Assembly (NCBI GenBank): GCA_963923955.1
Contig: OZ000552.1
Location: 2,418,001-2,482,000 of the forward strand
Reading direction: 5' to 3'
Length of the DNA stretch: 64,000 nt
Source of the DNA: G963923955 sp963923955
GTDB taxonomy: Bacteria; Pseudomonadota; Gammaproteobacteria; Eutrophobiales; Eutrophobiaceae
Made by a program: the position numbers and the translations under genes. Below the pieces are notes generated by a model. The model saw only the letters and a program-made list of their open reading frames with translations. It was not told the DNA's origin and ran no database searches. Below are positions 9,468 through 16,537 of the stretch, one piece after another. Position 1 is the stretch's first letter. Each line of letters opens with the position of its first letter.

Positions 9468-9558
9468 CTAAGGTCTATGCAAACAAGCCGCGCAAGCCCC
9501 CGTTCTTTGAGGGCAGGTACAGGATAAAAACAAAGGCGCAATGATAACAGATTGAGGG

Positions 9559-9639
9559 AAGGAATCTCTGATTTAATCAGAGATTCCTTGTGGCACAAGG
9601 AAGTGCCACCCAATTCAATGACGATCAAGTAATTGAATT
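9559..9639. repeat. cluster of overlapping perfect hairpins
   Basis: Four perfect inverted repeats are nested within about 80 bases. The arms are 9559-9573/9575-9589 (15 bp), 9586-9592/9594-9600 (7 bp), 9590-9596/9603-9609 (7 bp) and 9612-9619/9632-9639 (8 bp). The second and third are mutually exclusive. They lie 92 bases upstream of the efflux adaptor start and about 170 bases upstream of yghU, so they could sit in either leader. Confidence 0.6.
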
Positions 9640-9673
9640 TGTGAGCAAAATAAAAATCGCATTTTGAGTTTGT

Positions 9674-9720
9674 GATCTTAAGGCAAGTCCTACGATGGAC
9701 TTGTTCAGAGATTCCTTAAG
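9674..9720. repeat. dispersed stem-loop repeat, copy 1
   Basis: CAAGTCC (9684-9690), loop TACGAT, GGACTTG (9697-9703), then the tail TTCAGAGATTCCTTAAG. The same arrangement occurs at 30212-30249, and a shorter version preceded by GATCTTAGGG occurs at 16476-16504. This copy lies in a divergent region, so it is not simply a transcription terminator. Confidence 0.6.
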
Positions 9721-9809
9721 ACGAGTTCATTAGTGAAACATGCCTTATTGCCTTCGCCTCCGCCCTGCCCGTATCATAGCCACTTATACAAAAAATATTT
9801 AAGCGCACG

Positions 9810-10688
9810 ATGAACAAAGCAGAAGCCTATACCCCGCCCAAGGTCTGGAAGTGGGAAGCAAAGGAGGGCGGCCGATTCGCCGCGATCAATCGCCCCACCG
9901 CAGGTGCCACGCACGAACAGGCATTGCCGGTCGGCAGACACCCCTTGCAGCTCTATTCCCTGGCGACACCCAATGGCGTGAAGGTAACAGTAATGCTGGA
10001 AGAGCTCCTGGCGCTCGGCATTGCTGATGCAGAATATGATGCGCATCTTATCAGGATTAATGAGGGCGAGCAGTTTGGCAGCGGCTTTGTTGCCGTCAAC
10101 CCGAACTCCAAGATTCCGGCGCTGATGGATCACAGCGGAGAGAAACCCATGCGCGTGTTTGAGTCCGGTTCCATCCTGCTGTACTTGGCGGAAAAATTCG
10201 GCGCGTTCATCCCTGATGCACCCGCCGGGCGCGCCGAATGCCTGTCATGGCTATTCTGGCAGATGGGCAGCGCCCCCTATCTGGGCGGCGGCTTTGGGCA
10301 TTTCTATGTGTATGCGCCGGAGAAATTTGAATACCCGATTAACCGCTTTGCCCTGGAAGTCAAACGGCAACTGGACGTGCTCGATCAACACCTGGCCGAT
10401 AAGCGCTACTTTTGCGGCGATGAATACAGCATTGCGGATGTTGCCATCTGGCCGTGGTACGGCACCCTGACCTTCAATAAGATCTATGCGGCGGCGGAAT
10501 TTCTGGATGCAGCAGCGTATAAAAACCTGAACCGCTGGGCGCAGGAAATACACGAGCGGCCCGCAGTACAACGCGGTCGCATGGTCAATCGCACCTGGGG
10601 AGAGCCCAATGAGCAACTGCATGAGCGCCATGCGGCCGCCGACTTTGAGACACGCACACAGGACAAACTCGAAGATGAAGGGCAATAG
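9810..10688 (+). CDS. yghU: glutathione S-transferase-like disulfide-bond oxidoreductase YghU
   Basis: A 292-residue cytosolic protein that follows E. coli YghU almost throughout: the N-terminal extension (TPPKVWKWEAKEGGRF), the thioredoxin-fold part with LPVGRHPLQLYSLATPNGVK and NPNSKIPAL, the glutathione-contacting FESGSILLYLAEKFG, and the C-terminal helical domain with GDEYSIADVAIWPW, ending in NEQLHERHAAADFET. YghU-type enzymes bind two glutathione molecules and reduce disulfides or organic hydroperoxides. The gene is divergent from the efflux operon and is followed after 22 bases by a lipoprotein gene. Length and N-terminus agree with the family, so the start is secure. Confidence 0.92.
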   Translation: MNKAEAYTPPKVWKWEAKEGGRFAAINRPTAGATHEQALPVGRHPLQLYSLATPNGVKVTVMLEELLALGIADAEYDAHLIRINEGEQFGSGFVAVNPNSKIPALMDHSGEKPMRVFESGSILLYLAEKFGAFIPDAPAGRAECLSWLFWQMGSAPYLGGGFGHFYVYAPEKFEYPINRFALEVKRQLDVLDQHLADKRYFCGDEYSIADVAIWPWYGTLTFNKIYAAAEFLDAAAYKNLNRWAQEIHERPAVQRGRMVNRTWGEPNEQLHERHAAADFETRTQDKLEDEGQ

Positions 10689-10710
10689 GCCGGGCACTGT
10701 TTTCACTATT

Positions 10711-11484
10711 ATGAAGAGAATCACCAGTACCGTCTTTTCCATCGCCCTGCTGGCCGGCTGTGGCCATAGTGCAGATCACGCAGTTGATGATGCGATAAAA
10801 ATAGTCTCCGCCTCCGATCTGAAATGGACGCTCTTAAACCCGGCTAGGGGCGCTGACAGCCCGCGCGCCGCCACGCTCTGGGGGGATAGACAAGCACAGG
10901 TCGCCACCGGCTTCTTGGTCAAGTTTGTTGATGGTTTTTCCTCGCCGCCGCACATTCACAATGTCTCATACAAGGGCATTGTGATTAGCGGCCTGGTGCA
11001 CAATGACGACCCGCGGGCGGCGCAGCTGTGGATGCCTAAAAGTTCATATTGGACGCAGCCGGCCGGCGAGGTGCACATTACCTCAGCCCGCGGAGAGCCT
11101 AATCTCGCCTTCATTGAAATCGACAGCGGCCCGTATTTGGTGCAGCCGGCCCGGGACGCCTTTGATAACGGCGAGCGGCCCTTTAATATTCATGCGGATA
11201 ATATTCTCTGGCAGGATCAGGGCAAGGTGAAAATAGCCCGGCTTTGGCAAGACAAGGCCGGTCAGGTTACGGGCTTCATGCTCAAGTTTTCCGGGCGCGT
11301 TCGCCTGGCCGCCGAAGCGGCGCACTTGGTCTTGATTGCGGGTGAGCTAAAAGTAAGGGGGCGAAACTTAAGCCCCGGTAGTGCGATCAACATAAGCCGC
11401 AAGGCAAAGGTGGAGCTTGCTTGTGCGGGAGAGGAGATTTGTATTTTGTATCTAAAGTCCGACAAAGCGTTCAGGATTTTCTAG
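10711..11484 (+). CDS. DUF4437-type cupin lipoprotein
   Basis: From ATG 10711 this encodes 257 residues with a lipoprotein signal (MKRITSTVFSIALLAGC, Cys17). Longer in-frame starts inside yghU would bury the signal, so this one is preferred. The mature protein is two similar beta-rich halves: FVDGFSSPPHIHNVSYKGIV in the first is a cupin-type metal-binding block, and a weaker copy with MLKFSGRVRLAAEAAHLVLI lacks the histidines. That bicupin pattern matches proteins annotated DUF4437. The gene follows yghU by 22 bases and is probably co-transcribed. The role is unknown; a metal-dependent periplasmic enzyme or sensor is possible. Confidence 0.7.
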   Translation: MKRITSTVFSIALLAGCGHSADHAVDDAIKIVSASDLKWTLLNPARGADSPRAATLWGDRQAQVATGFLVKFVDGFSSPPHIHNVSYKGIVISGLVHNDDPRAAQLWMPKSSYWTQPAGEVHITSARGEPNLAFIEIDSGPYLVQPARDAFDNGERPFNIHADNILWQDQGKVKIARLWQDKAGQVTGFMLKFSGRVRLAAEAAHLVLIAGELKVRGRNLSPGSAINISRKAKVELACAGEEICILYLKSDKAFRIF

Positions 11485-11492
11485 CGCTTTAT

Positions 11493-12719
11493 TTACTCAA
11501 GCAATGCTTTGATCGGGACGCTCGCATCGGCAAGTTTATCCTTATCGACCTTTGCCTTGTTCATGATCAGGCGCTTGCCCAGCATGAACTCGGTCGGCCT
11601 GTTGATCGCATCCACGGCGATGATGACGCCACCTTTAAGATAAAAGGCGGCGAGGCTGCGGCCGCTGTCCTTGTCGCCGCGCGTGATGAGTTCATCATAG
11701 CCCTGTGACAGACCGGCGATCTGCAATTTCAGATCGTATTGATCCGACCAGAACCAGGGCAGGGCCTCATACGGCTTTTCTTTGCCGCAAAGAGTCATCG
11801 CCGCAATGCGCGCCTGATCGCTCGCGTTTTGTACCGACTCCAGCCTTATCCAGCGTTCATAGAGACGATTATAGTGTCGGGTACAGTCCCCGGCGCTGAC
11901 GATGTTGTGATCGGAGCTCCTGGCGAACTCATCGACAAGGATGCCGTTGTCAACTTTCAGGCCCGCGGCCGCGGCCAATTCCACATTAGGTACGATGCCG
12001 ATACCGATGATCACCAACTCCGCCGGCAGCCTGCTGCCATCTGAGCAAAGCACCTCGCTGACATGGCCACTGCCGACAAAGGCTTCAACGCCGGTATTGC
12101 ACAGTATCTTCACGCCTTCCTCGGTATGGACGCGCTGATAAAAGGCCGAGAGCGCCGCGGCGGTAACACGCTGTAGCACTCGCTCCATCAGCTCAACGAC
12201 TGTGACCTGCATGCCTGCCCGGCGCAGCACCGCGGCGGTTTCAAGCCCGATATAGCCGCCGCCGACAATGACGGCAGGTCTATCCGCAACCACATCTTTT
12301 TTTATCTGCGCCACATCGGTGATGCTGCGCAGGTAATGGATGCCTGCCAGATCTGCTCCCGGCAGCGCCACACGCCGCGCCCGGGAACCGGTCATTAGTG
12401 CGAGCCTGTCATAATCCAGCCTCTCGCCGCTGTCCAGGGCCACCTGCCTTTTCTCGCGGTCGATGCTTTCCACGCGGGTAGCAAGCCGGAATGCTATATC
12501 CGCCTTTTCATACACGGCGGACGGGCGGATAAGGATATCTTCTGCGCTCTTCTCCCCGGCCAGCACGGACTTGGACAGCGGCGGGCGATGATAAGGGAGC
12601 CGCACCTCATCGCCAATGACGATGATCTTTCCCGCCCAGCCTTCCTGGCGCAGGCTCAAGGCAAATTGTGCCCCGGCATGGCCGGCACCGATCACGATAC
12701 AGCGCTTGCTTCTCTCCAT
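11493..12719 (-). CDS. FAD-dependent ferredoxin/rubredoxin reductase
   Basis: A 408-residue flavoprotein that transfers electrons from NAD(P)H to a small iron-sulfur protein. The FAD-binding GAGHAGAQFALSLR is near residue 8, the RPPLSK block that marks the BphA4/putidaredoxin-reductase group is near 47, the NAD(P) site VGGGYIGLETAAVLRRAG is near 150, and SAGDC near 275 closes the FAD site. ATG 12719 was chosen because it follows the bioA stop by 4 bases; a TTG start at 12737 overlapping bioA is also possible. The natural partner in the window is the adrenodoxin-type ferredoxin at 16133. No cytochrome P450 or Rieske oxygenase gene is nearby to receive the electrons. Confidence 0.88.
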   Translation of the reverse strand: MERSKRCIVIGAGHAGAQFALSLRQEGWAGKIIVIGDEVRLPYHRPPLSKSVLAGEKSAEDILIRPSAVYEKADIAFRLATRVESIDREKRQVALDSGERLDYDRLALMTGSRARRVALPGADLAGIHYLRSITDVAQIKKDVVADRPAVIVGGGYIGLETAAVLRRAGMQVTVVELMERVLQRVTAAALSAFYQRVHTEEGVKILCNTGVEAFVGSGHVSEVLCSDGSRLPAELVIIGIGIVPNVELAAAAGLKVDNGILVDEFARSSDHNIVSAGDCTRHYNRLYERWIRLESVQNASDQARIAAMTLCGKEKPYEALPWFWSDQYDLKLQIAGLSQGYDELITRGDKDSGRSLAAFYLKGGVIIAVDAINRPTEFMLGKRLIMNKAKVDKDKLADASVPIKALLE

Positions 12720-12723
12720 TGTC

Positions 12724-14019
12724 CTATGCGCTGCCAAGTTGCTCTATGACGGAATACATCGCCTGCGTGAGCGTGCTTAAGTCTTCTTGCCCGATTATGT
12801 AGGGCGGCATGATGTAGATCAGCCTGCCAAAGGGTCGCACCCATACGCCCCGCTCCACGAAGGCCGGCGGGATGGTATGCATGTCCACCGGCTGCTTTAG
12901 TTCGACCACGCCAATCGCCCCCAGCACACGCACATCCTGCACCTGTGGCAACTCCCGGCAGGCGGATAATTCCTGCCCTAATTGCCGCTCAATTCTTGCG
13001 ACCTGCCCTTGCCAGTCCGAGCTTAACAAGAGTTCAAGGCTGGCATTGGCAACGGAACAAGCCAGTGGATTGCCCATGAAGGTAGGCCCATGCATGAAGA
13101 CGCCGCGGCCTTCTTCGGAAATGGTATCCGCCACCTCCTGCGTAGTCAGCGTGGCCGCCAGCGACAGGTAGCCGCCGCTCAAAGCCTTGCCGAGGCACAT
13201 AATATCGGGGACAACAGCGGCATGTTCACAGGCAAACAATCTGCCGCTGCGCCCAAAGCCGGTGGCGATCTCATCTGCTATCAAGAGAACATCATATTCA
13301 TCACACAATGCGCGCGCGCGCTTCAGATAGGCCGGCGAATAGAACCACATGCCGCCCGCCCCCTGCACAACGGGCTCCAAGATCAACGCGGCCAATTCAT
13401 CATGATGCTCATCCAGGATTTTTTTCAACGAGGCGATGTGATCCTCCGCCCAGGGCTCTTCAAAACGCGGCCCTGGCGGCGCGGCAAACAGCTGCTGTGG
13501 CAGTACCCGATTAAACAGGCTGTGCATGCCCGTGTCCGGATCGCACACCGACATCGCCCCCAGAGTATCACCATGATAGCCGTTTTTGAGACTGACGAAT
13601 TTTTGCTTGTTTGGCTTACTTCTGGCCGCCCAGTATTGAATGGCCATCTTTAAGGCGACCTCAACAGAGACCGAGCCGGAATCTGCTAAGAAGAATCGCT
13701 GCAAAGGCGCCGGGGTGATGGCGACCAGCCTCTCCGCCAGGGCAATCGCCGGTTCATGCGTTAAGCCGCCGAACATGACATGCGCCATAGCGTCTAACTG
13801 GCTTTGGATGGCGGCATTTAATGCCGGATGATTATAGCCGTGAATGGCACACCACCAAGAGGCCATGCCGTCAATCAACTCGCGGCCATCGGCCAGTCTA
13901 ATGCGCACACCGGAGGCGGCTATGACCGGAAATACCGGCGCGGCGTTGATGGCGGATGAGTAGGGATGCCAGAGCAGCGCCCTATCACGGCGTAGTAAAT
14001 TTTCAGACACGGACGGCAT
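12724..14019 (-). CDS. bioA: adenosylmethionine-8-amino-7-oxononanoate aminotransferase
   Basis: A 431-residue PLP enzyme that makes 7,8-diaminopelargonate from KAPA using S-adenosylmethionine as amino donor, in biotin synthesis. LLWHPYSS near the N-terminus and WWCAIHGYNHPALNAAI are BioA signatures, and the PLP lysine is in LGKALSGG (Lys278). GNPLACSVANASLELL and the C-terminal GVWVRPFGRLIYIMPPY also fit BioA and argue against other class-III aminotransferases. Length matches E. coli BioA. It stands alone without bioB, bioF or bioD, and the flavoprotein gene follows it closely. A divergent gene starts about 100 bases upstream; TATACT at 14066-14071 may serve that gene. Confidence 0.93.
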   Translation of the reverse strand: MPSVSENLLRRDRALLWHPYSSAINAAPVFPVIAASGVRIRLADGRELIDGMASWWCAIHGYNHPALNAAIQSQLDAMAHVMFGGLTHEPAIALAERLVAITPAPLQRFFLADSGSVSVEVALKMAIQYWAARSKPNKQKFVSLKNGYHGDTLGAMSVCDPDTGMHSLFNRVLPQQLFAAPPGPRFEEPWAEDHIASLKKILDEHHDELAALILEPVVQGAGGMWFYSPAYLKRARALCDEYDVLLIADEIATGFGRSGRLFACEHAAVVPDIMCLGKALSGGYLSLAATLTTQEVADTISEEGRGVFMHGPTFMGNPLACSVANASLELLLSSDWQGQVARIERQLGQELSACRELPQVQDVRVLGAIGVVELKQPVDMHTIPPAFVERGVWVRPFGRLIYIMPPYIIGQEDLSTLTQAMYSVIEQLGSA

Positions 14020-14117
14020 GGCGGATGCTTAAGTAATCGGCGGCGCTAGGCGAATGATTATTCGTTATACTCCTGCGTTGCTCTCTTTATTCTCAAGATC
14101 ATCATAAGGATAAGATC

Positions 14118-15041
14118 CTGCACCAGCAAACATACATTGTCGAGGCGCTGGGCCTAGTCAAGGCCTTTGCAGAAGAGCTTGTCGTCCACGGCATTGATCT
14201 TAAAATTCCCCGTGGCGGCTGCTTTGGCCTGCTCGGCCCGAACGGCGCCGGCAAGACAACGACCCTGCGCATGTTGCTGGGGCAGTCGCCCATCACGGCC
14301 GGCTCCCTGTCGGTGCTGGGTTATGCAGTGCCGGGGGCTATCAGGAAGATCAGGGCGCTCACCGGCGTCGTGCCGCAACAGGATAACCTCGACCCTGACT
14401 TCACGGTGCGGGAAAACCTCGAAGTCTATGCCAGTTATTTTGGCCTCTCCGGTCGGGCCATCAGGCAGCGCATCGAAGAGTTGCTTGACTTCGTGGAACT
14501 GGCGGATCGTGAACAGGCCCGGATCAACACCCTCTCCGGCGGCATGAAACGGCGCCTGAGCATCGCCCGCTCGCTCATCAACGAACCGGAATTGCTGATA
14601 TTGGATGAGCCCACCACCGGGCTCGACCCGCAGGCCCGGCATCTGATCTGGAGGCGCCTGCGTGAATTAAAAAAGACCGGCACCACGCTCTTGCTGACCA
14701 CGCATTATATGGAAGAGGCGGAGCGGCTGTGTGACGACCTGGTCATCATAGACCAGGGCAGGATCTTAAGCCAGGGCCATCCAAAGGCCTTGATTCGCGA
14801 GCATGTCGAACCTGATGTGGTGGAAATTCATGAGCACCCGGACAAGGCACGGAGCCTGGTTAGGCTCAATAATGACATCCGCGCAGAAACCATCGATCAA
14901 TCCATCTACTGCTACACCCATGCGCCGTCGGCCTTGCTCAAACAACTGGAAGCCGTGCCGGAGCTGGCGTATTTCCACCGGCCGGCCAATTTAGAAGATG
15001 TATTCCTAAAACTGACCGGCCGTGAATTGCGCGATGAATAA
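14118..15041 (+). CDS. ABC-2 exporter ATPase (NodI type), probable CTG start
   Basis: An ATP-binding subunit of about 307 residues: Walker A GPNGAGKTT, signature LSGGMKRRLSIARSL, Walker B LLILDEP, and the H-loop in TTHYMEEAERLCDD. The first in-frame ATG (14271) lies after Walker A, so it cannot be the start. The frame is open back to a TGA at 14055, yet contains no ATG, GTG or TTG before Walker A. CTG at 14118 has AAGGA (14106-14110) 7 bases upstream and gives a family-like N-terminus (HQQTYIVEALGLVKAF), so I propose it. An error in the sequence is the alternative. The gene overlaps the permease gene by 8 bases. The pair resembles NodI/NodJ exporters; substrate unknown. Confidence 0.75.
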   Translation: MHQQTYIVEALGLVKAFAEELVVHGIDLKIPRGGCFGLLGPNGAGKTTTLRMLLGQSPITAGSLSVLGYAVPGAIRKIRALTGVVPQQDNLDPDFTVRENLEVYASYFGLSGRAIRQRIEELLDFVELADREQARINTLSGGMKRRLSIARSLINEPELLILDEPTTGLDPQARHLIWRRLRELKKTGTTLLLTTHYMEEAERLCDDLVIIDQGRILSQGHPKALIREHVEPDVVEIHEHPDKARSLVRLNNDIRAETIDQSIYCYTHAPSALLKQLEAVPELAYFHRPANLEDVFLKLTGRELRDE

Positions 15042-15825
15042 GCTGCGGCTTGACTGGCGATTGCCGCGGCTGCGGCCGGCCGGCTTCTCAGTCTGGCGCA
15101 GAAATGTGCTGGTGTGGCGCAAGCTGATCATCCCCAGCCTGTTCTTTAATTTTGGCGAACCTCTGATCTATCTCTTGGGCCTCGGCTTCGGGCTGGGTCA
15201 CTTTATCCAGGCAATGGACGGCCTGCCGTATCTGACCTTCCTGGCCTCCGGACTACTGGCTTCTTCGGCCATGAATACCTCCTCGTTTGAGGCCCTGTAT
15301 TCGGTCTTCACCCGCATGGTGCCGCAACAGACTTACGATGCCATGTTGGCCACGCCGCTGGATGTGGATGATATTGTCATGGGCGAGATGTTGTGGTGTG
15401 CGACCAAGGCCCTGATGAGCAGCACGGCGATCTTGATTGTGGCATTCGTGCTGGGCGCCATTGAACAATGGACGGCTCTGCTGTGCATCCCCATCTTCCT
15501 TCTTGTCGGACTGTGCTTCACCGGGCCGGCCCTGGTCGTTGCCTCGCTCTCGCCCTCGTATGATTTTTTTAATTACTATGTCACCCTCGTTATCACGCCC
15601 ATGTTCATCTTCTCCGGTGTGTTCTATCCCATCACCACCCTGCCGGATTTCATCCAGGGGCTGATCCAGCTCCTGCCGCTGGTGCATGCCGTCGCCCTGG
15701 TGCGGCCGCTTGCCTCCGGCCAGCTCATCAGCGATGTCCTCTTGCACGTCAGTGTGCTGGTGGCCTATGCCGGCGCTGGTTTTTATCTGGGCGTAGTCTT
15801 AATCCGCAGACGGCTTATTAAATAA
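15034..15825 (+). CDS. ABC-2 exporter permease (NodJ type)
   Basis: A 263-residue membrane protein from ATG 15034, overlapping the ATPase stop; a start at 15022 is also open. It has about six membrane segments, including FNFGEPLIYLLGLGFGLG near the N-terminus. The YLTFLASGLLASSAMNTSSF and FSGVFYPITTLPDFIQ blocks are characteristic of NodJ-type ABC-2 permeases. It should form a dimeric pore with the preceding ATPase to export a lipid-linked or amphipathic molecule. No nodulation or polysaccharide genes are adjacent, so the cargo is not predictable. The gene is followed by a decayed gene fragment. Confidence 0.85.
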   Translation: MNKLRLDWRLPRLRPAGFSVWRRNVLVWRKLIIPSLFFNFGEPLIYLLGLGFGLGHFIQAMDGLPYLTFLASGLLASSAMNTSSFEALYSVFTRMVPQQTYDAMLATPLDVDDIVMGEMLWCATKALMSSTAILIVAFVLGAIEQWTALLCIPIFLLVGLCFTGPALVVASLSPSYDFFNYYVTLVITPMFIFSGVFYPITTLPDFIQGLIQLLPLVHAVALVRPLASGQLISDVLLHVSVLVAYAGAGFYLGVVLIRRRLIK

Positions 15826-15839
15826 GCATCTTCAAGGCC

Positions 15840-15972
15840 ATGAAATTTATCCAGATCACTGCATTCAGCGGGCCGTAGGTATTAGCGATCCGTGAGGGTG
15901 AGATGCCGGTTCCGGGAAGCGGACAGGTCTTGATAAAGGTTGCCGCAGCCGGGGTGAACCGGCCTGAATTGT
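15840..15972 (+). pseudogene. remnant of an NAD(P)H:quinone oxidoreductase gene
   Basis: Translating from ATG 15840 gives MKFIQITAFSGP, then a TAG stop, then VLAIREGEMPVPGSGQ and VLIKVAAAGVNRPEL in the same frame. This is the start of a zinc-type quinone oxidoreductase, with the usual GGPEVL carrying a stop where Glu is expected. Similarity ends near 15972; the GroES-like and nucleotide-binding parts are gone. The fragment sits between the exporter permease gene and the ferredoxin promoter and is best read as a gene destroyed by a nonsense change plus a large deletion. Confidence 0.7.
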
Positions 15973-16011
15973 GCTGTTCCCTTAAAAAACATGCGGGAGT
16001 TGCACTGGCAT

Positions 16012-16040
16012 TTCAAAGCCGCTGCATTATTCTTTATAAT
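16012..16040 (+). promoter_or_regulatory. sigma-70-type promoter for the ferredoxin gene
   Basis: TATAAT at 16035-16040 is a perfect -10 box. TTCAAA at 16012-16017 lies 17 bases upstream and matches four of six -35 positions. The ferredoxin start is 93 bases downstream, with AAAGGAG just before it. Confidence 0.5.
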
Positions 16041-16132
16041 CCGCCCTTTTTTGAGCATCCGGACATCGAGCTTAAAGAGTCGCCGAGGGACGCAAGCAAT
16101 CCGGGTTTCCTTAGACGCACAAAGGAGTAATC

Positions 16133-16453
16133 ATGGCAAGCATCAAGTTTATTGCATTTGACGGGGTTGAGGCTGAGATTGAGGCAGAGACGGGACTCAG
16201 CCTCATGCAGGCCGCGGTCAACCACGGCATTGCGGGAATCGTTGCGGAATGCGGCGGTGCGTGTAGCTGCGCAACCTGTCATGTCCACGTCGAAACAGCC
16301 TGGTTTGACAAGCTGCCTGCGGCCCAAGACATGGAAAAGGAGATGCTGGAATTTGTCATGAACCCGAAGGAAACCAGCCGCTTAAGCTGCCAGATAAAGA
16401 TCGATGACAGCCTGGACGGGCTGGTTGTGCATACCCCGGAATCGCAATACTAA
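16133..16453 (+). CDS. [2Fe-2S] ferredoxin, adrenodoxin/putidaredoxin type
   Basis: A 106-residue soluble electron carrier. The cluster ligands follow the vertebrate-adrenodoxin spacing: Cys40, Cys46 and Cys49 (CGGACSCATCH) and Cys86 (RLSCQI). An extra Cys44 lies inside the loop. The acidic stretch after the loop (ETAWFDKLPAAQDMEKEMLE) is the usual docking surface for a reductase or P450. Such proteins pass electrons from an FAD reductase to cytochrome P450 or, in the Isc form, help assemble iron-sulfur clusters; lack of nearby isc genes disfavours the Isc role. A strong AAAGGAG lies just upstream of ATG. The likely reductase is encoded at 11493. Confidence 0.9.
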   Translation: MASIKFIAFDGVEAEIEAETGLSLMQAAVNHGIAGIVAECGGACSCATCHVHVETAWFDKLPAAQDMEKEMLEFVMNPKETSRLSCQIKIDDSLDGLVVHTPESQY

Positions 16454-16482
16454 AAGCGCGCCGTTTCCCTTTACGATCTTAG

Positions 16483-16504
16483 GGCAAGTCAAGGCGGACT
16501 TGCC
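16483..16504. repeat. dispersed stem-loop repeat, copy 2
   Basis: GGCAAGTC (16483-16490), loop AAGGCG, GACTTGCC (16497-16504). It lies between convergent genes and could act as a bidirectional terminator, though no T-run follows. The flank GATCTTAGGG resembles the GATCTTAAGG before copy 1 at 9674. Confidence 0.55.
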
Positions 16505-16537
16505 AGGCATTCAACAAATAACAAAGATAGGCAGTCC

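Larger units (their letters stand above)
9468..9809. repeat. 342-base intergenic region packed with inverted repeats
   Basis: The divergent gap between the efflux operon and yghU contains overlapping perfect inverted repeats. They are a 15-base palindrome, AAGGAATCTCTGATT with a 1-base spacer (9559-9589); CCTTGTG-G-CACAAGG (9586-9600); GTGGCAC/GTGCCAC (9590-9609); and AATTCAAT/ATTGAATT (9612-9639). Some share bases, so they cannot all form at once. A copy of the dispersed stem-loop follows at 9674-9720. No coding frame is supported. Confidence 0.6.

Noticed and set aside
10609..10711. Long start for the DUF4437 lipoprotein overlapping yghU
   Set aside because: The upstream codons lie inside yghU and would bury the clear signal peptide that begins at 10711.
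14167..14547. A frameshift within the exporter ATPase
   Set aside because: The alternative frame is a shadow; Walker A, the signature and Walker B are all in one frame, so the start codon is the only oddity.
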